DNA of 57,264 nucleotides from the NCBI RefSeq assembly GCF_039872765.1, contig NZ_JBDPZC010000019.1, forward strand, positions 1 through 57,264. Direction: 5' to 3'. Of this stretch, positions 15,618 through 23,667 are shown piece by piece. The notes beneath the pieces were generated by a model. It was not told the DNA's origin. It made no database searches and was given only the letters and a program-made list of their open reading frames with translations. The DNA comes from Roseateles_B flavus (GTDB lineage Bacteria; Pseudomonadota; Gammaproteobacteria; Burkholderiales; Burkholderiaceae_C). Each line of letters opens with the position of its first letter. Within the stretch, counting starts at the first letter, position 1. The position numbers and the translations under genes are program-made.

Positions 15618-17669
15618 ATGAGCACATCGCATCCACACGGCACGCCCCTGATCGAGCTGCGCGGCGTGGCCCGCCGCTACGTGATGGGCAAGGCCGACGA
15701 TCCCCAGGCCGTCATCGTGCCGGCGCTGCAGGGCGTGAGCCTGCGCATCGAGGCCGGCGAGTACGTGGCCATCATCGGCCAGTCCGGCTCGGGCAAGAGC
15801 ACGCTGATGAACATCCTGGGCTGCCTGGACAACCCCAGCGAAGGCCAGTTCCTCATCGACGGCCAGGACGCCAGCGAGCTGGACGCCGACGAGCTCGCGG
15901 CCCTGCGGCGCGAGCGCTTCGGCTTCATCTTCCAGCGCTACCACTTGCTGCCGGGCATGGACGCGCAGGCCAACGCCTCGCTGCCCGCGGTCTACGCCGG
16001 CGTCGGCACTGGCAAGCGCATGGGCCGTGCGGCGCAGCTGCTGGCGGACCTGGGCCTGGGCGAGCGCATGCACCACAAGCCCAACGAGCTCTCCGGCGGC
16101 CAGCAGCAGCGCGTGAGCATCGCGCGGGCCCTGATGAACGGAGGGCAGATCATCCTGGCCGACGAGCCCACGGGCGCGCTGGATTCCGCCAGCGGCCAGG
16201 AGATGCTGCGCCAGCTGGACGCCCTGCATGCGGCTGGCCACACCATCATCCTGGTGACGCATGATGCCAAGGTGGCGGCGCACGCGCGGCGCGTGATCGA
16301 GCTCTCCGACGGCCGCGTGCTGCGCGACAGCGGCACACCCGCCGGCCACACCGTGCCCTCGGCCGCGCTGGCCATGGCCTCGGGCCCGGGCAGCTTCTGG
16401 GCGCACTGGCGCGGGCAGCTGCGCGAGGCGCTGAGCTCGGCGCTGGGCGCGCTCTACGCCAACCGGCTGCGCTCCAGCCTGTCCATGCTGGGCATCTGCA
16501 TCGGCATCACCGCGGTCGTCTGCACGGCGGCGCTGGGCGATGCGGCACGGCAGGGCATCGAGGGCAATCTGGGCGCGGCCGTGGCGAGCAAGCTGTGGGT
16601 CTGGTCCGATCCGGCCAAGCTGGCACCCGGGGCGCTGCCGCGGGACTTCCGGCCTTACGAGCTGGACGCCATCCGCGCCATCGAGGGCGTGCAGGACGTG
16701 CAGGGCGAGCGCCGCATGATGGGCGGCCTGCGTCACGGCACGCAGCAGGTCAACGGCCAGACCGTGGCCGCCACGACCGACACGCTCAAGAGCTACCAGC
16801 TGACACTGGAGCTGGGCCGGGACTTCACCAGCGCCGACCTCCAGGCGCGTGCCCAGGTGGTGGTGATCAGCCATCGGCTCTGGCAGGACCTGTACAAGGG
16901 CAGGGCCTCGGCCCTGGGCTCGACGATGCTGATCGACATCCTGCCCGGGCCTGCGGACGGCGCCCAGCCGGGCGCGATGGCACCGCCGCAGGTCGGTGCC
17001 GCGCTGCCGGTGCAGGTGATCGGCATCCTCAAGGAGAAGCGCGATGGCGACGGGGACGACGGCCGCTCGGCCAACCTCTACCTGCCCGTCAGCACCTACC
17101 TCAGCAAGATCGACGCCCGGCCCGCGGTGGGCAGCTTCCGCGTACTGGTGGCCAAGGGCTTCGATCCCTCCAGCATCGAGGCCCAGGTGAGGCACCGGCT
17201 GAAGGCGCTGCATGGTCAGCAGGACTTCGGGCTCTGGAACGGCGACGCCATGTTCCGCCAGGTCCAGCAGGTGATGGGCATCATCGCGGGCATCTTCACC
17301 GGCGTGGGCGCGATCGCGCTGCTGGTGGGGGGCGTGGGGGTCATGAACATCATGCTGGTCTCGGTGTCGGAGCGCACGCGGGAGATCGGCATCCGCATGG
17401 CCGTGGGCGCGCGGCAGAGCGACGTGCGCATGCAGTTCCTGATCGAGGCGGTGATGCTGTGCTGCCTGGGCGGCCTGGCGGGCCTGGGCCTGTCCTGGCT
17501 GGCGGCCCAGGGCGCGAATGCCGTGCAGGACAAAGTGACGCTGGACGTCAGCGGCAAGGCCGTGGCCCTGGCCTTCGCGGTCTCGGGCGGCATCGGCCTG
17601 CTCTTCGGCACGCTGCCGGCCCGCCGTGCGGCGGCGCTGAGCCCGGTCGATGCCCTGGCGCGTGAGTGA
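15618..17669 (+). CDS. MacB-like ABC transporter, ATPase fused to permease
   Basis: A 683-aa fusion as in MacB (648 aa in E. coli). The N-terminal ATPase has Walker A GQSGSGKST, signature LSGGQQQRVSIARAL and Walker B IILADEPTGALD. The C-terminal half has one membrane helix after residue ~280 (SLSMLGICIGITAVVCTAAL), a large periplasmic MacB_PCD domain, and three helices including AIALLVGGVGVMNIMLVSVSERTREIG, the FtsX block. It converts ATP hydrolysis into periplasmic mechanotransmission that drives substrates through the outer-membrane channel. The substrate is not evident; macrolides are only one possibility. Confidence 0.93.
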   Translation: MSTSHPHGTPLIELRGVARRYVMGKADDPQAVIVPALQGVSLRIEAGEYVAIIGQSGSGKSTLMNILGCLDNPSEGQFLIDGQDASELDADELAALRRERFGFIFQRYHLLPGMDAQANASLPAVYAGVGTGKRMGRAAQLLADLGLGERMHHKPNELSGGQQQRVSIARALMNGGQIILADEPTGALDSASGQEMLRQLDALHAAGHTIILVTHDAKVAAHARRVIELSDGRVLRDSGTPAGHTVPSAALAMASGPGSFWAHWRGQLREALSSALGALYANRLRSSLSMLGICIGITAVVCTAALGDAARQGIEGNLGAAVASKLWVWSDPAKLAPGALPRDFRPYELDAIRAIEGVQDVQGERRMMGGLRHGTQQVNGQTVAATTDTLKSYQLTLELGRDFTSADLQARAQVVVISHRLWQDLYKGRASALGSTMLIDILPGPADGAQPGAMAPPQVGAALPVQVIGILKEKRDGDGDDGRSANLYLPVSTYLSKIDARPAVGSFRVLVAKGFDPSSIEAQVRHRLKALHGQQDFGLWNGDAMFRQVQQVMGIIAGIFTGVGAIALLVGGVGVMNIMLVSVSERTREIGIRMAVGARQSDVRMQFLIEAVMLCCLGGLAGLGLSWLAAQGANAVQDKVTLDVSGKAVALAFAVSGGIGLLFGTLPARRAAALSPVDALARE

Positions 17670-17684
17670 GTGGAGGCGCAAGAC

Positions 17685-19124
17685 ATGAAGAAAGATGAAC
17701 TGAAGTCCCCGGGCCTGCGCCTGTCCACGCTGGCCGTGGCCGCCGCGATCCTGGCCCTGCTGGGCGGCTGCGCGGCGACAGCCGATCTGAAGCGCCCGGT
17801 CGAGCCCGTGCCGCCGGCCCAGTGGCAGCACAGTCCCGAGTCCGCGGCGCAGGTCGGCGCCTGGTCAGCGGTGATGGACGAGGAGCTGCGGGCCTTCCAG
17901 CGCGAGGCTCTGTCCCGCAACCGTGACATCGCCCTGGCCGCCCTGCGGCTCAAGGACGCGCAGCGCCAGCTGGAGCAGCAGGGCCTGCGCCTGCAGCCCT
18001 CGGCTTCGCTGGGCAGCTCGGCCAATCGCCCGCTGGACAGCGGCGGCAGCACGCGCACGGTGGACGTGGGCGGCGTGCCGGTGCCGGTGGAGACACGGGT
18101 CGGCTGGAGCCACAGCTACAGCGCCTCGCTCTCGGCCAGCTACGAGCTGGACCTGTGGGGCCGCCTGGCCGCGCGTGACCGCGGCCTGCTGGCCCAGCGT
18201 GAGCAGCTGCAGACCGACGTGGCCGCGGCCCGCGTGGTGATCGAGGCCCGCGCGGCCGAGATCTACTGGACGCTCGGCGCCCAGGAGCGCCTGCGCCCGC
18301 TGGCCCGCGATCAGCTGGCGGCGGCCGAGGAGCTGCTGCGCATCGTCAAGCTGCGGGTGCGGGAGGGCAAGCTGCTGCCGGTGGAGTCCGACCGCGCCGC
18401 GCAGTCCGTGCTGGCCGCCCAGCATCGACTGGCCGACATCGAGGCCGAGCAGCAGCTGCAGGCCCAGCAGCGTGCCCTGCTGCTGGACCAGTTGGAGCAG
18501 GTTGCCTCGGCGGGCGCGCGCGGCCGCTTGCCGGACACCAGTCCGCCGGCCTGGGCCCTGGGCTCGCCTGCCCAGGTCCTGGGTGCGCGCCCCGACGTGC
18601 AGAAGGCCCGCCTGCAGGTGGACGCCGCGCTGGCCCAGCTCTCGGTGGCCGAGGCCAGCCGCTATCCCGGCCTGAGCTTCAGCGCCTCCGTGGGCACCGG
18701 CGGTTCAAGGATGGGCGATTGGCTCAGCCAGCCCGTGCTGGCGCTGAGCTCCTCCCTGCTGATCCCCCTGGTCGACTGGCGCCGTCTCAACCTGGAGCGC
18801 GACGGCGCCCGCAATGCCCTGGAGCAGTCCGCCCTGGGCCTGCGTGACACGGTCCACAAGGCCCTGGTCGACGCCGAAGGCCAATGGACTCAGCGCGAGA
18901 AGCTGCAGCGCCAGACCGAGGCCCAGGCCCGGCGCGTGGCCGAGGCCCAGGAGAACGAGCGCCTGGCCGCGCTGCGCCTGGAAGTCGGCGCCATCGGCCG
19001 CCACGACTGGCTGCAGGCCCGCGTAGCCCTGCTGGAGGCGAAGCAGTCCCTTGTGCAGCTGCAGCTGCAGGCCTGGCTCAACCATGCGGCGCTGTATCGG
19101 GCGCTGGGTGGGGCGCAGGGGTGA
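17685..19124 (+). CDS. Outer-membrane efflux lipoprotein, NodT/OprM type
   Basis: A 479-aa TolC-like outer-membrane factor. The signal peptide ends in the lipobox LLGGC. Two outer-membrane-efflux repeats follow, with conserved segments FQREALSRNRDIALAALRL, ASYELDLWGRL and GARPDVQKARLQVDAA (second-repeat hallmark). It forms the trimeric exit duct for the MacA/MacB pair. ATG at 17685 was chosen over the in-frame GTG at 17670 because GGAGG at 17672-17676 lies 8 nt before it. Last gene of the three-gene operon; the next 30 nt run straight into an RHS remnant. Confidence 0.92.
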   Translation: MKKDELKSPGLRLSTLAVAAAILALLGGCAATADLKRPVEPVPPAQWQHSPESAAQVGAWSAVMDEELRAFQREALSRNRDIALAALRLKDAQRQLEQQGLRLQPSASLGSSANRPLDSGGSTRTVDVGGVPVPVETRVGWSHSYSASLSASYELDLWGRLAARDRGLLAQREQLQTDVAAARVVIEARAAEIYWTLGAQERLRPLARDQLAAAEELLRIVKLRVREGKLLPVESDRAAQSVLAAQHRLADIEAEQQLQAQQRALLLDQLEQVASAGARGRLPDTSPPAWALGSPAQVLGARPDVQKARLQVDAALAQLSVAEASRYPGLSFSASVGTGGSRMGDWLSQPVLALSSSLLIPLVDWRRLNLERDGARNALEQSALGLRDTVHKALVDAEGQWTQREKLQRQTEAQARRVAEAQENERLAALRLEVGAIGRHDWLQARVALLEAKQSLVQLQLQAWLNHAALYRALGGAQG

Positions 19125-19155
19125 GGCCTGCGCTGCTTGCTTCTTGGTCGCGTAG

Positions 19156-20128
19156 CCATGGCGCCAGAACTTCATCGACTGCGCGGCCGGCAACCTGCAA
19201 TCAGAGTCCCGGTGGGATGGCTCGCGCAGCTATGGCTACGACGGCTTCAACCGGCTGAGCAGCGTCATCGTGAATGGCGTGGCCAGCCAGTACCTCAGCA
19301 ACGGCCTGAACCAGCGCGCCCAGAAGACGGTTGGCGGTGTCGCGACCCGCTACGCCTACAACGCCGCAGGCCAGCACCTGCATGAAGCCGCCAGCACCGC
19401 CACCAGCTATGTATGGCTGGGTTCGGAGCTGCTGGGCCTGGCTCGAAACGGCCAGTTCTTCATCGCCCACAATGATCAGCTGGGCCGCCCCGAGGCCTTG
19501 AGCAACAGTGCGGGTTCGGTCGTCTGGCGCGCCGAGAACAACGCCTGGGATCGCAAGGTCGTCCAGGACTCGGTGGGCGGACTCCAGCTGGGCTTCCCGG
19601 GGCAGTATCTGGATGGGGGGACGGGGCTTTGGTACAACTGGCATCGCTACTACGACGCGCAGATTGGGCGGTATACCCCATCTGACCCCATCGGGTTGGA
19701 CGGGGGCATCAACACCTGTGCATACGTCGAAGGCAAGCCGCTGAGCTTCGTTGACCCCGACGGGTTGGTCCCGATCTATCGGGGTGAAGGCGTCGTGATG
19801 CAGTCCTACCCTGGTCCGCAAGCCGGGGCATCGAGCATGCACGCTGGGGCCCCGGGGGAAACTCCCATGTCCACTTGTTCGACAAGGAAGGGCGCGAGGC
19901 GCGGATATCCACGGAAACGTGGAAGCCGCTGACGCCGGAGGGCGCGAAGGCGTACAACCAGAGCAAGCAGATGCAGTGCGCTTGCGCTGACCTGACCGAG
20001 GGCGAGAAGAAGTTCCTCGACCGGGTCAATCGGACTGTCTTCCACCGTGGTGGTCCAAGCGTCAATCAACTTCTACGACTTGGCGGATGGCGCGGTCGTG
20101 GAGGTGGTCCTCAACAGCCAGGTGATTG
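19156..20128 (+). pseudogene. RHS/YD-repeat protein C-terminal remnant with frameshifts
   Basis: The reading frame begins directly after an in-frame TAG (19153-19155), with no start. It encodes YD-repeat sequence (SYGYDGFNRLSSV) and the RHS core: HNDQLGRPEALSN, PGQYLDGGTGLWYNWHRYYD and GRYTPSDPIGLDGG. The core ends with DPDGL near 19765, where a variable toxin tip should start. The tail changes frame near 19825 (GIEHARWGPGGNSHVHLFD continues in another frame) and again near 20040, where FYDLADGAVVEVVL reappears in the first frame. It looks like the 3' end of a polymorphic toxin gene left by recombination. Sequencing errors are a less likely cause given the missing 5' end. Confidence 0.85.
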
Positions 20129-20518
20129 ATGAAACCATCAGCTCAGTTTCTGGAGGCGATGGCGGCATACGACGCCGACAATGAGTCGCAGGCCTTGCGC
20201 TTGATGGAGCAATGCGCCGAAGCAGGCGACCCGGTGGCCTGCTTTACGACGGCGCTTGGGTACTACAGCCTGGGGCGCAATCAATCTGGCGAGGCGATTC
20301 CATGGCTGCGCCTGGCCTCGAAATGTCAGTCGCCTTCGGTCATGGCCGAGTTGGCCATGCTTCTTCTCGGGGCCGAGTCTTTCCCGGCTGTTGAGTCTGA
20401 AGTGCTGGCGCTGGCGGCCCGCATCGGCCCCACGGACCCTCAGCAGGCGGCCGCCGTCCGCGCAGAAGCTGACCTTGCCCGGCAGCGCTGGCAAAGGAGA
20501 GCGTCGTCTGCCCCATAG
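20129..20518 (+). CDS. Sel1/TPR-like small protein, possible RHS immunity protein
   Basis: A 129-aa protein starting MKPSAQFLEAMAAYDADNE. Residues ~20-80 resemble Sel1/tetratricopeptide helices: ALRLMEQCAEAGDPVACFTT, then an ALGYYSLGRN turn and EAIPWLRLASKC. No signal peptide or membrane segment. It sits directly after the RHS toxin tail, where immunity genes of polymorphic toxins normally lie, and Sel1-type immunity proteins are known for such loci. An immunity role is an inference from position. TTG at 20126 is an alternative start. Confidence 0.6.
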   Translation: MKPSAQFLEAMAAYDADNESQALRLMEQCAEAGDPVACFTTALGYYSLGRNQSGEAIPWLRLASKCQSPSVMAELAMLLLGAESFPAVESEVLALAARIGPTDPQQAAAVRAEADLARQRWQRRASSAP

Positions 20519-20541
20519 GCTCTCGCCTTGAAACTGCCCGC

Positions 20542-20643
20542 CTGCCTCTTCTTGCAGCACCCTAGGCACAGCCCCGTAACCATCGGGGCTGTGGCACGCG
20601 GTCCCGAGACCGTCCCCAGACTTGTCCACAGAAGTTGTGGACG
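20542..20643 (+). repeat. Dispersed structured repeat, copy A
   Basis: About 102 nt, roughly 85% identical by eye to copy B at 26908-27019, same orientation. It contains a CTGC...GCAG hairpin, a perfect 9-bp stem CACAGCCCC/GGGGCTGTG, and GTCCACA/TGTGGAC around a short loop. It lies 51 nt beyond the 3' end of the minus-strand cytochrome gene. It has no T-tract and encodes no protein I recognise. Confidence 0.7.
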
Positions 20644-20694
20644 CCTGCGCACGCGGCCAGGCTGCTGGGGTCAGGTCTCGTTAAGGCACCAGGC

Positions 20695-21990
20695 TTACTT
20701 GCCCGGCATGAAGCCCAGCATCCACGAGAAGTCCACCGGCTCCCAGTGGCGGCCCGGGATGGTGGGCGGGATCACGGGCTTGCCGATGGACGGCCCATTG
20801 CCGATGGGGCCGCCATTGCCGGTGCCCGGCGGATTCAGGGCCACGTTGATGGCGGCGTAGCCGTGGCAGGTGATGCAGGAGGCCTGCTGCGGCAGGACCT
20901 GGGCATTGAACTCGACGAAGGAATTGCCGAGCTTGCCCTTGCTGGCGAGCGGCTGCTCGTACTGCGTCTGCGTGCCCACGAGGCGGTAGTTGCGGAACTC
21001 GGGCGGCAGGCCGGCCTGGTCCATCAGATTCGTCAGGTTCTTGGTGGCTGCGGTGGCCTGGCCCGTGCTGAGCGCCGGGTTGGAGCCCCAGGGATCGTTG
21101 CAGGACGAGTAGAGCGAGGGCTTGCAGCGGTTGGGGTTGGTCACCGGCGATTGCGGCTCGAAGGTGGCCCACAGCCAGTTGGGGTAGAGCTTGGACGAGA
21201 TGTGCACGCCGACCAGGGCGTAGCAGACGCCGTCGATGGTCTGCACATAGACGCCTGCCGGCTTCTTGTCGCTGCAGTTGAAGAAGCTGGCGGCGTTGAG
21301 CGAGCTGGCGGCAATCCAGTCGGCCTTGATCTCCACGGCTTCCTTGGGGAAGTCCAGCGGCTTGCCCGTCGTGGCGATGTAGTCGGCCTGCCCGGTCCGG
21401 GTGGTCAGCGTGGCCCCGGGCTTGCCGCCGGGCGGCGCGGTGACGAAGGCGGCCTCGCTGGCATTCACGTAGACCTCCTCGCAGAACTGCGGATTGGCAC
21501 CGAGATTGCCGGGCACGAAGGGCAGCAGGGACTTGGGCGTCTGGCTGGACTTGGACGTCATGGGCTGGCAGCCCGGCAGGCCGCTGGCCGCGGCGGTCGC
21601 CGAAGGGGTGTGCAGCTTGCCGCGGGTCGCCAGCAGGCTGATGGCGTGGCTGAAGCGCTTCTTCTCCTCACCGGTCTTGCAGCCCGGCGCGCCGGGATTG
21701 AGCCAGCAGGTCTGCTCCGTCCAGGTCTCCCAGTTGAGCTTCTGGCCCCCGGGCGTGTTGACCGTGCAGTGGGCGGCCACGAAGAGTTGCCAGGCGGTCT
21801 CCTCCTGCGTGGCGGCGGGCTTCAGCGGCAGGCTGCAGGCAGCCGGCGATGCGGCGGCGGGCATGCTTTGCGCCGCGGCAGGTCCCTGGCACAGCGCGAG
21901 GGCCGCCGCCGCCAGCGTGGCATGCGCGATCGAAGGACGCGAACGGCGCGCGGCACGTGAAGGCAGCGACAGGGCTTGCATGAGATTCAT
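20695..21990 (-). CDS. Secreted monohaem cytochrome c-type protein
   Basis: A 431-aa exported protein. The signal peptide runs MNLMQALSLPSRAARR then a hydrophobic core to QGPAAAQS. A single haem-binding motif CITCH lies about 50 residues from the C-terminus (QQASCITCHGYAAINVAL); Met residues near the end could be the sixth ligand. The body contains at least ten other Cys residues (for example CSLPLKP, CWLNPGAPGC, CNDPWGSN), suggesting disulfides. I know no named function. It would act in the periplasm in electron transfer or as a haem enzyme. Start at 21990 has GGGAG a few nt upstream; the frame upstream of it lacks coding character. Confidence 0.8.
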   Translation of the reverse strand: MNLMQALSLPSRAARRSRPSIAHATLAAAALALCQGPAAAQSMPAAASPAACSLPLKPAATQEETAWQLFVAAHCTVNTPGGQKLNWETWTEQTCWLNPGAPGCKTGEEKKRFSHAISLLATRGKLHTPSATAAASGLPGCQPMTSKSSQTPKSLLPFVPGNLGANPQFCEEVYVNASEAAFVTAPPGGKPGATLTTRTGQADYIATTGKPLDFPKEAVEIKADWIAASSLNAASFFNCSDKKPAGVYVQTIDGVCYALVGVHISSKLYPNWLWATFEPQSPVTNPNRCKPSLYSSCNDPWGSNPALSTGQATAATKNLTNLMDQAGLPPEFRNYRLVGTQTQYEQPLASKGKLGNSFVEFNAQVLPQQASCITCHGYAAINVALNPPGTGNGGPIGNGPSIGKPVIPPTIPGRHWEPVDFSWMLGFMPGK

Positions 21991-22451
21991 CGTGGGTCTC
22001 CCAAGTGTTGACAGCAGACGTCTTGTAGATAGGCGTTCCCGCTGCGGACGAACACCAGGACGCACCAACTGGTGCGCTGCTGATGCCAGCGTGCGCAGGG
22101 ACGCCGTCCCGGCCGCTGCGGCAAGGTTCAGCCGTGCCCGCGGTCCGCAGGCTCGCATGGGGGGAGGGGAAGGGAATCTGTAAGTGCTGACAGGCCGCCG
22201 ACACGCCGCACCTCGTGCAGGCGCGGCGGCCAGTGCTTCAGAGGGCCTTGCACAGGGCGTCGGCGAGGGGCAGGGACTGTGCACCCGGGCCGGCGCGCGG
22301 GGCTGCAGGATCTCGAACTGATCCACGTCGCTGTCGCGGGGCCGCGTCATTTCGTGCCTTGCGCCGAACCATCGAGGAAGGTCATGCGCTCCCAGCCATC
22401 CGGGCATGGACGCCCTCCGGGAGTCCCGATTGACGCGGGTCTGTGGCTCAG
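21991..22451. other. 461-nt region upstream of the cytochrome gene and downstream of udk
   Basis: No gene seen. Both flanking genes are on the minus strand, so this holds the cytochrome promoter region and the udk 3' end. The only distinct element is the palindrome at 22061-22076. The G-rich run near 22157-22172 (a GGGGGGAGGGG-type purine tract) is low complexity. Confidence 0.4.
22061..22076. promoter_or_regulatory. Perfect-arm palindrome, candidate operator
   Basis: CGCACCAACTGGTGCG has seven-base arms CGCACCA/TGGTGCG around a 2-nt centre. It lies ~70 nt upstream of the cytochrome start codon, a normal operator position. The regulator is unknown. Confidence 0.4.
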
Positions 22452-23093
22452 TCAGCCCCGCTCGTCATCCTGCAGCAGGCTCTTCACTTTGGTGGTGATG
22501 ATGTCCACCGCCGGGCCGTTGGCACCGTGCGGAAGGATGACATCGGCGTTGCGCTTTGTCGGCTCGATGAACTGCTTGTGCATGGGGCGCACGGTTTCCA
22601 GGTACTGGTTCACCACCGACTCGGTGCTGCGGCCGCGCTCAGAGATGTCGCGCTGCAGCCGACGGATGAACCGAACGTCCGAGGCTGTGTCCACATAGAT
22701 CTTCAGCGACATCATGTTGCGCAGCTTGGTGTCGTACAAGGCGAACAGGCCCTCGACCACGATCACCGGTGCGGGCTTCACGGTGATGGTTTCGCTGGAG
22801 CGGTTGTCGGCTGCGAAGTCATACACCGGCATCTCGATCGCCTCCCCCTTGCGCAGCGCGGCCAAGTGCTGTGCCATCAGTGGCCAGTCAAAGGCATCGG
22901 GATGGTCGTAGTTCTGCTTGCGCCGGTCTTCCGGCGGCATGTGGGACTGGTCGCGGTAGTAATCGTCCTGCATCACCACCGCCACCTTCTCCGGCCCGAT
23001 GGCCGCCAGCACCTGGCGCGTCACCGTCGATTTGCCGCTGCCGCTGCCTCCAGCGACACCGATGACGAAGGGCTTGTGAGTGGTCTTGGGCAT
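22452..23093 (-). CDS. udk: Uridine kinase
   Basis: A 213-aa cytosolic kinase that phosphorylates uridine and cytidine with ATP or GTP in pyrimidine salvage. The P-loop is GGSGSGKST (residues 15-23). MQDDYYRDQS is the acidic substrate-binding block after the core strand, NYDHPDAFDWPLM follows, and VVEGLFALYD is the next conserved segment. RDISERGRSTESVVNQY is the lid. Length equals the family norm. Met at 23093 is chosen because the conserved domain begins within eight residues; the longer frame to 23189 is not conserved in character and no strong ribosome-binding site was seen. Confidence 0.95.
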   Translation of the reverse strand: MPKTTHKPFVIGVAGGSGSGKSTVTRQVLAAIGPEKVAVVMQDDYYRDQSHMPPEDRRKQNYDHPDAFDWPLMAQHLAALRKGEAIEMPVYDFAADNRSSETITVKPAPVIVVEGLFALYDTKLRNMMSLKIYVDTASDVRFIRRLQRDISERGRSTESVVNQYLETVRPMHKQFIEPTKRNADVILPHGANGPAVDIITTKVKSLLQDDERG

Positions 23094-23361
23094 GAGCGTG
23101 TGCTGCGTGAGGAGGCGAAGCCACGAACTGTACAAGGAGGCGCGGGCGGGGAGGTGAGGGGCAGCGCTGGAGAGCTCTTCTGGCTGCAAGCTGTCAGTCG
23201 CCTCCAGCCGCTGGGCGGGGAGCTATCGATCCGGAGCGGACGTGGTCGCCGCAGGTGTAGGTGGCAGTTTGGCAGCGGGTGCGGCCGGTCGCGCTGATGA
23301 CACTAGAAGTCCAGTCTCGGCCAGGACCAGACACTGACGACGCCTTCTTTGGTGCGTTCTA

Positions 23362-23667
23362 ATGAACTGCAAGACTTGCGCTCGTGTCCTGGATGGGCAG
23401 GATGATCCGCTGGAGATCGACTGTGGTGGTGATCACTGTGGCAGCGTGGGCGCAACCGAAGCGGAGACTGGCGACGATGAGCCGCAGGCGGTCGCACGGG
23501 TTGTTGCGCGCAAGAGATTTGCGGAACGCGCCCCGACAGCACGGGGCGGTTGCAGCGTGCACGCTGCATTGAGGGGAACGGTTAATGGCAGATGCCAAGC
23601 AGACGATGAAGATGCCGGAACTCCTGGTCTACGCCAGGATGTTCGTTGTTGGCTTGGTTGGCGCTGA
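23362..23667 (+). CDS. Small Cys-containing protein, probably truncated or frameshifted
   Basis: A 101-aa frame whose first ~40 residues (MNCKTCARVLDGQDDPLEID then CGGDHCG) resemble a small zinc-ribbon-like bacterial protein type with C-x-x-C, LDxxDDP and DCGGDCxxC. Here the last motif reads CGGDHC, so one metal ligand spacing is altered. The remainder is low-complexity and runs 83 nt into the KAP NTPase gene, so the true 3' end is probably lost. The first ATG at 23362 was used. Function unknown. Confidence 0.45.
   Translation: MNCKTCARVLDGQDDPLEIDCGGDHCGSVGATEAETGDDEPQAVARVVARKRFAERAPTARGGCSVHAALRGTVNGRCQADDEDAGTPGLRQDVRCWLGWR

Noticed and set aside
15531..17831. 766-aa minus-strand open frame opposite the MacB-like gene
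   Set aside because: Antisense shadow with no recognisable motif.
20622..20641. TTGTCCACA read as a DnaA box or origin signal
   Set aside because: Only one near-match per repeat copy, inside a hairpin, with no box cluster, AT-rich unwinding region or replication genes.
20440..20652. Peptide frames with a shared PQLLWTSLGT stretch at both repeat copies
   Set aside because: The similarity comes from the DNA repeat; frames differ in length and context and have no start signals, so a structured DNA/RNA element is more likely than a protein.
21991..22407. N-terminal extension of the cytochrome gene to 22407
   Set aside because: The extension lacks coding character, and a signal peptide with a good ribosome-binding site begins at 21990.
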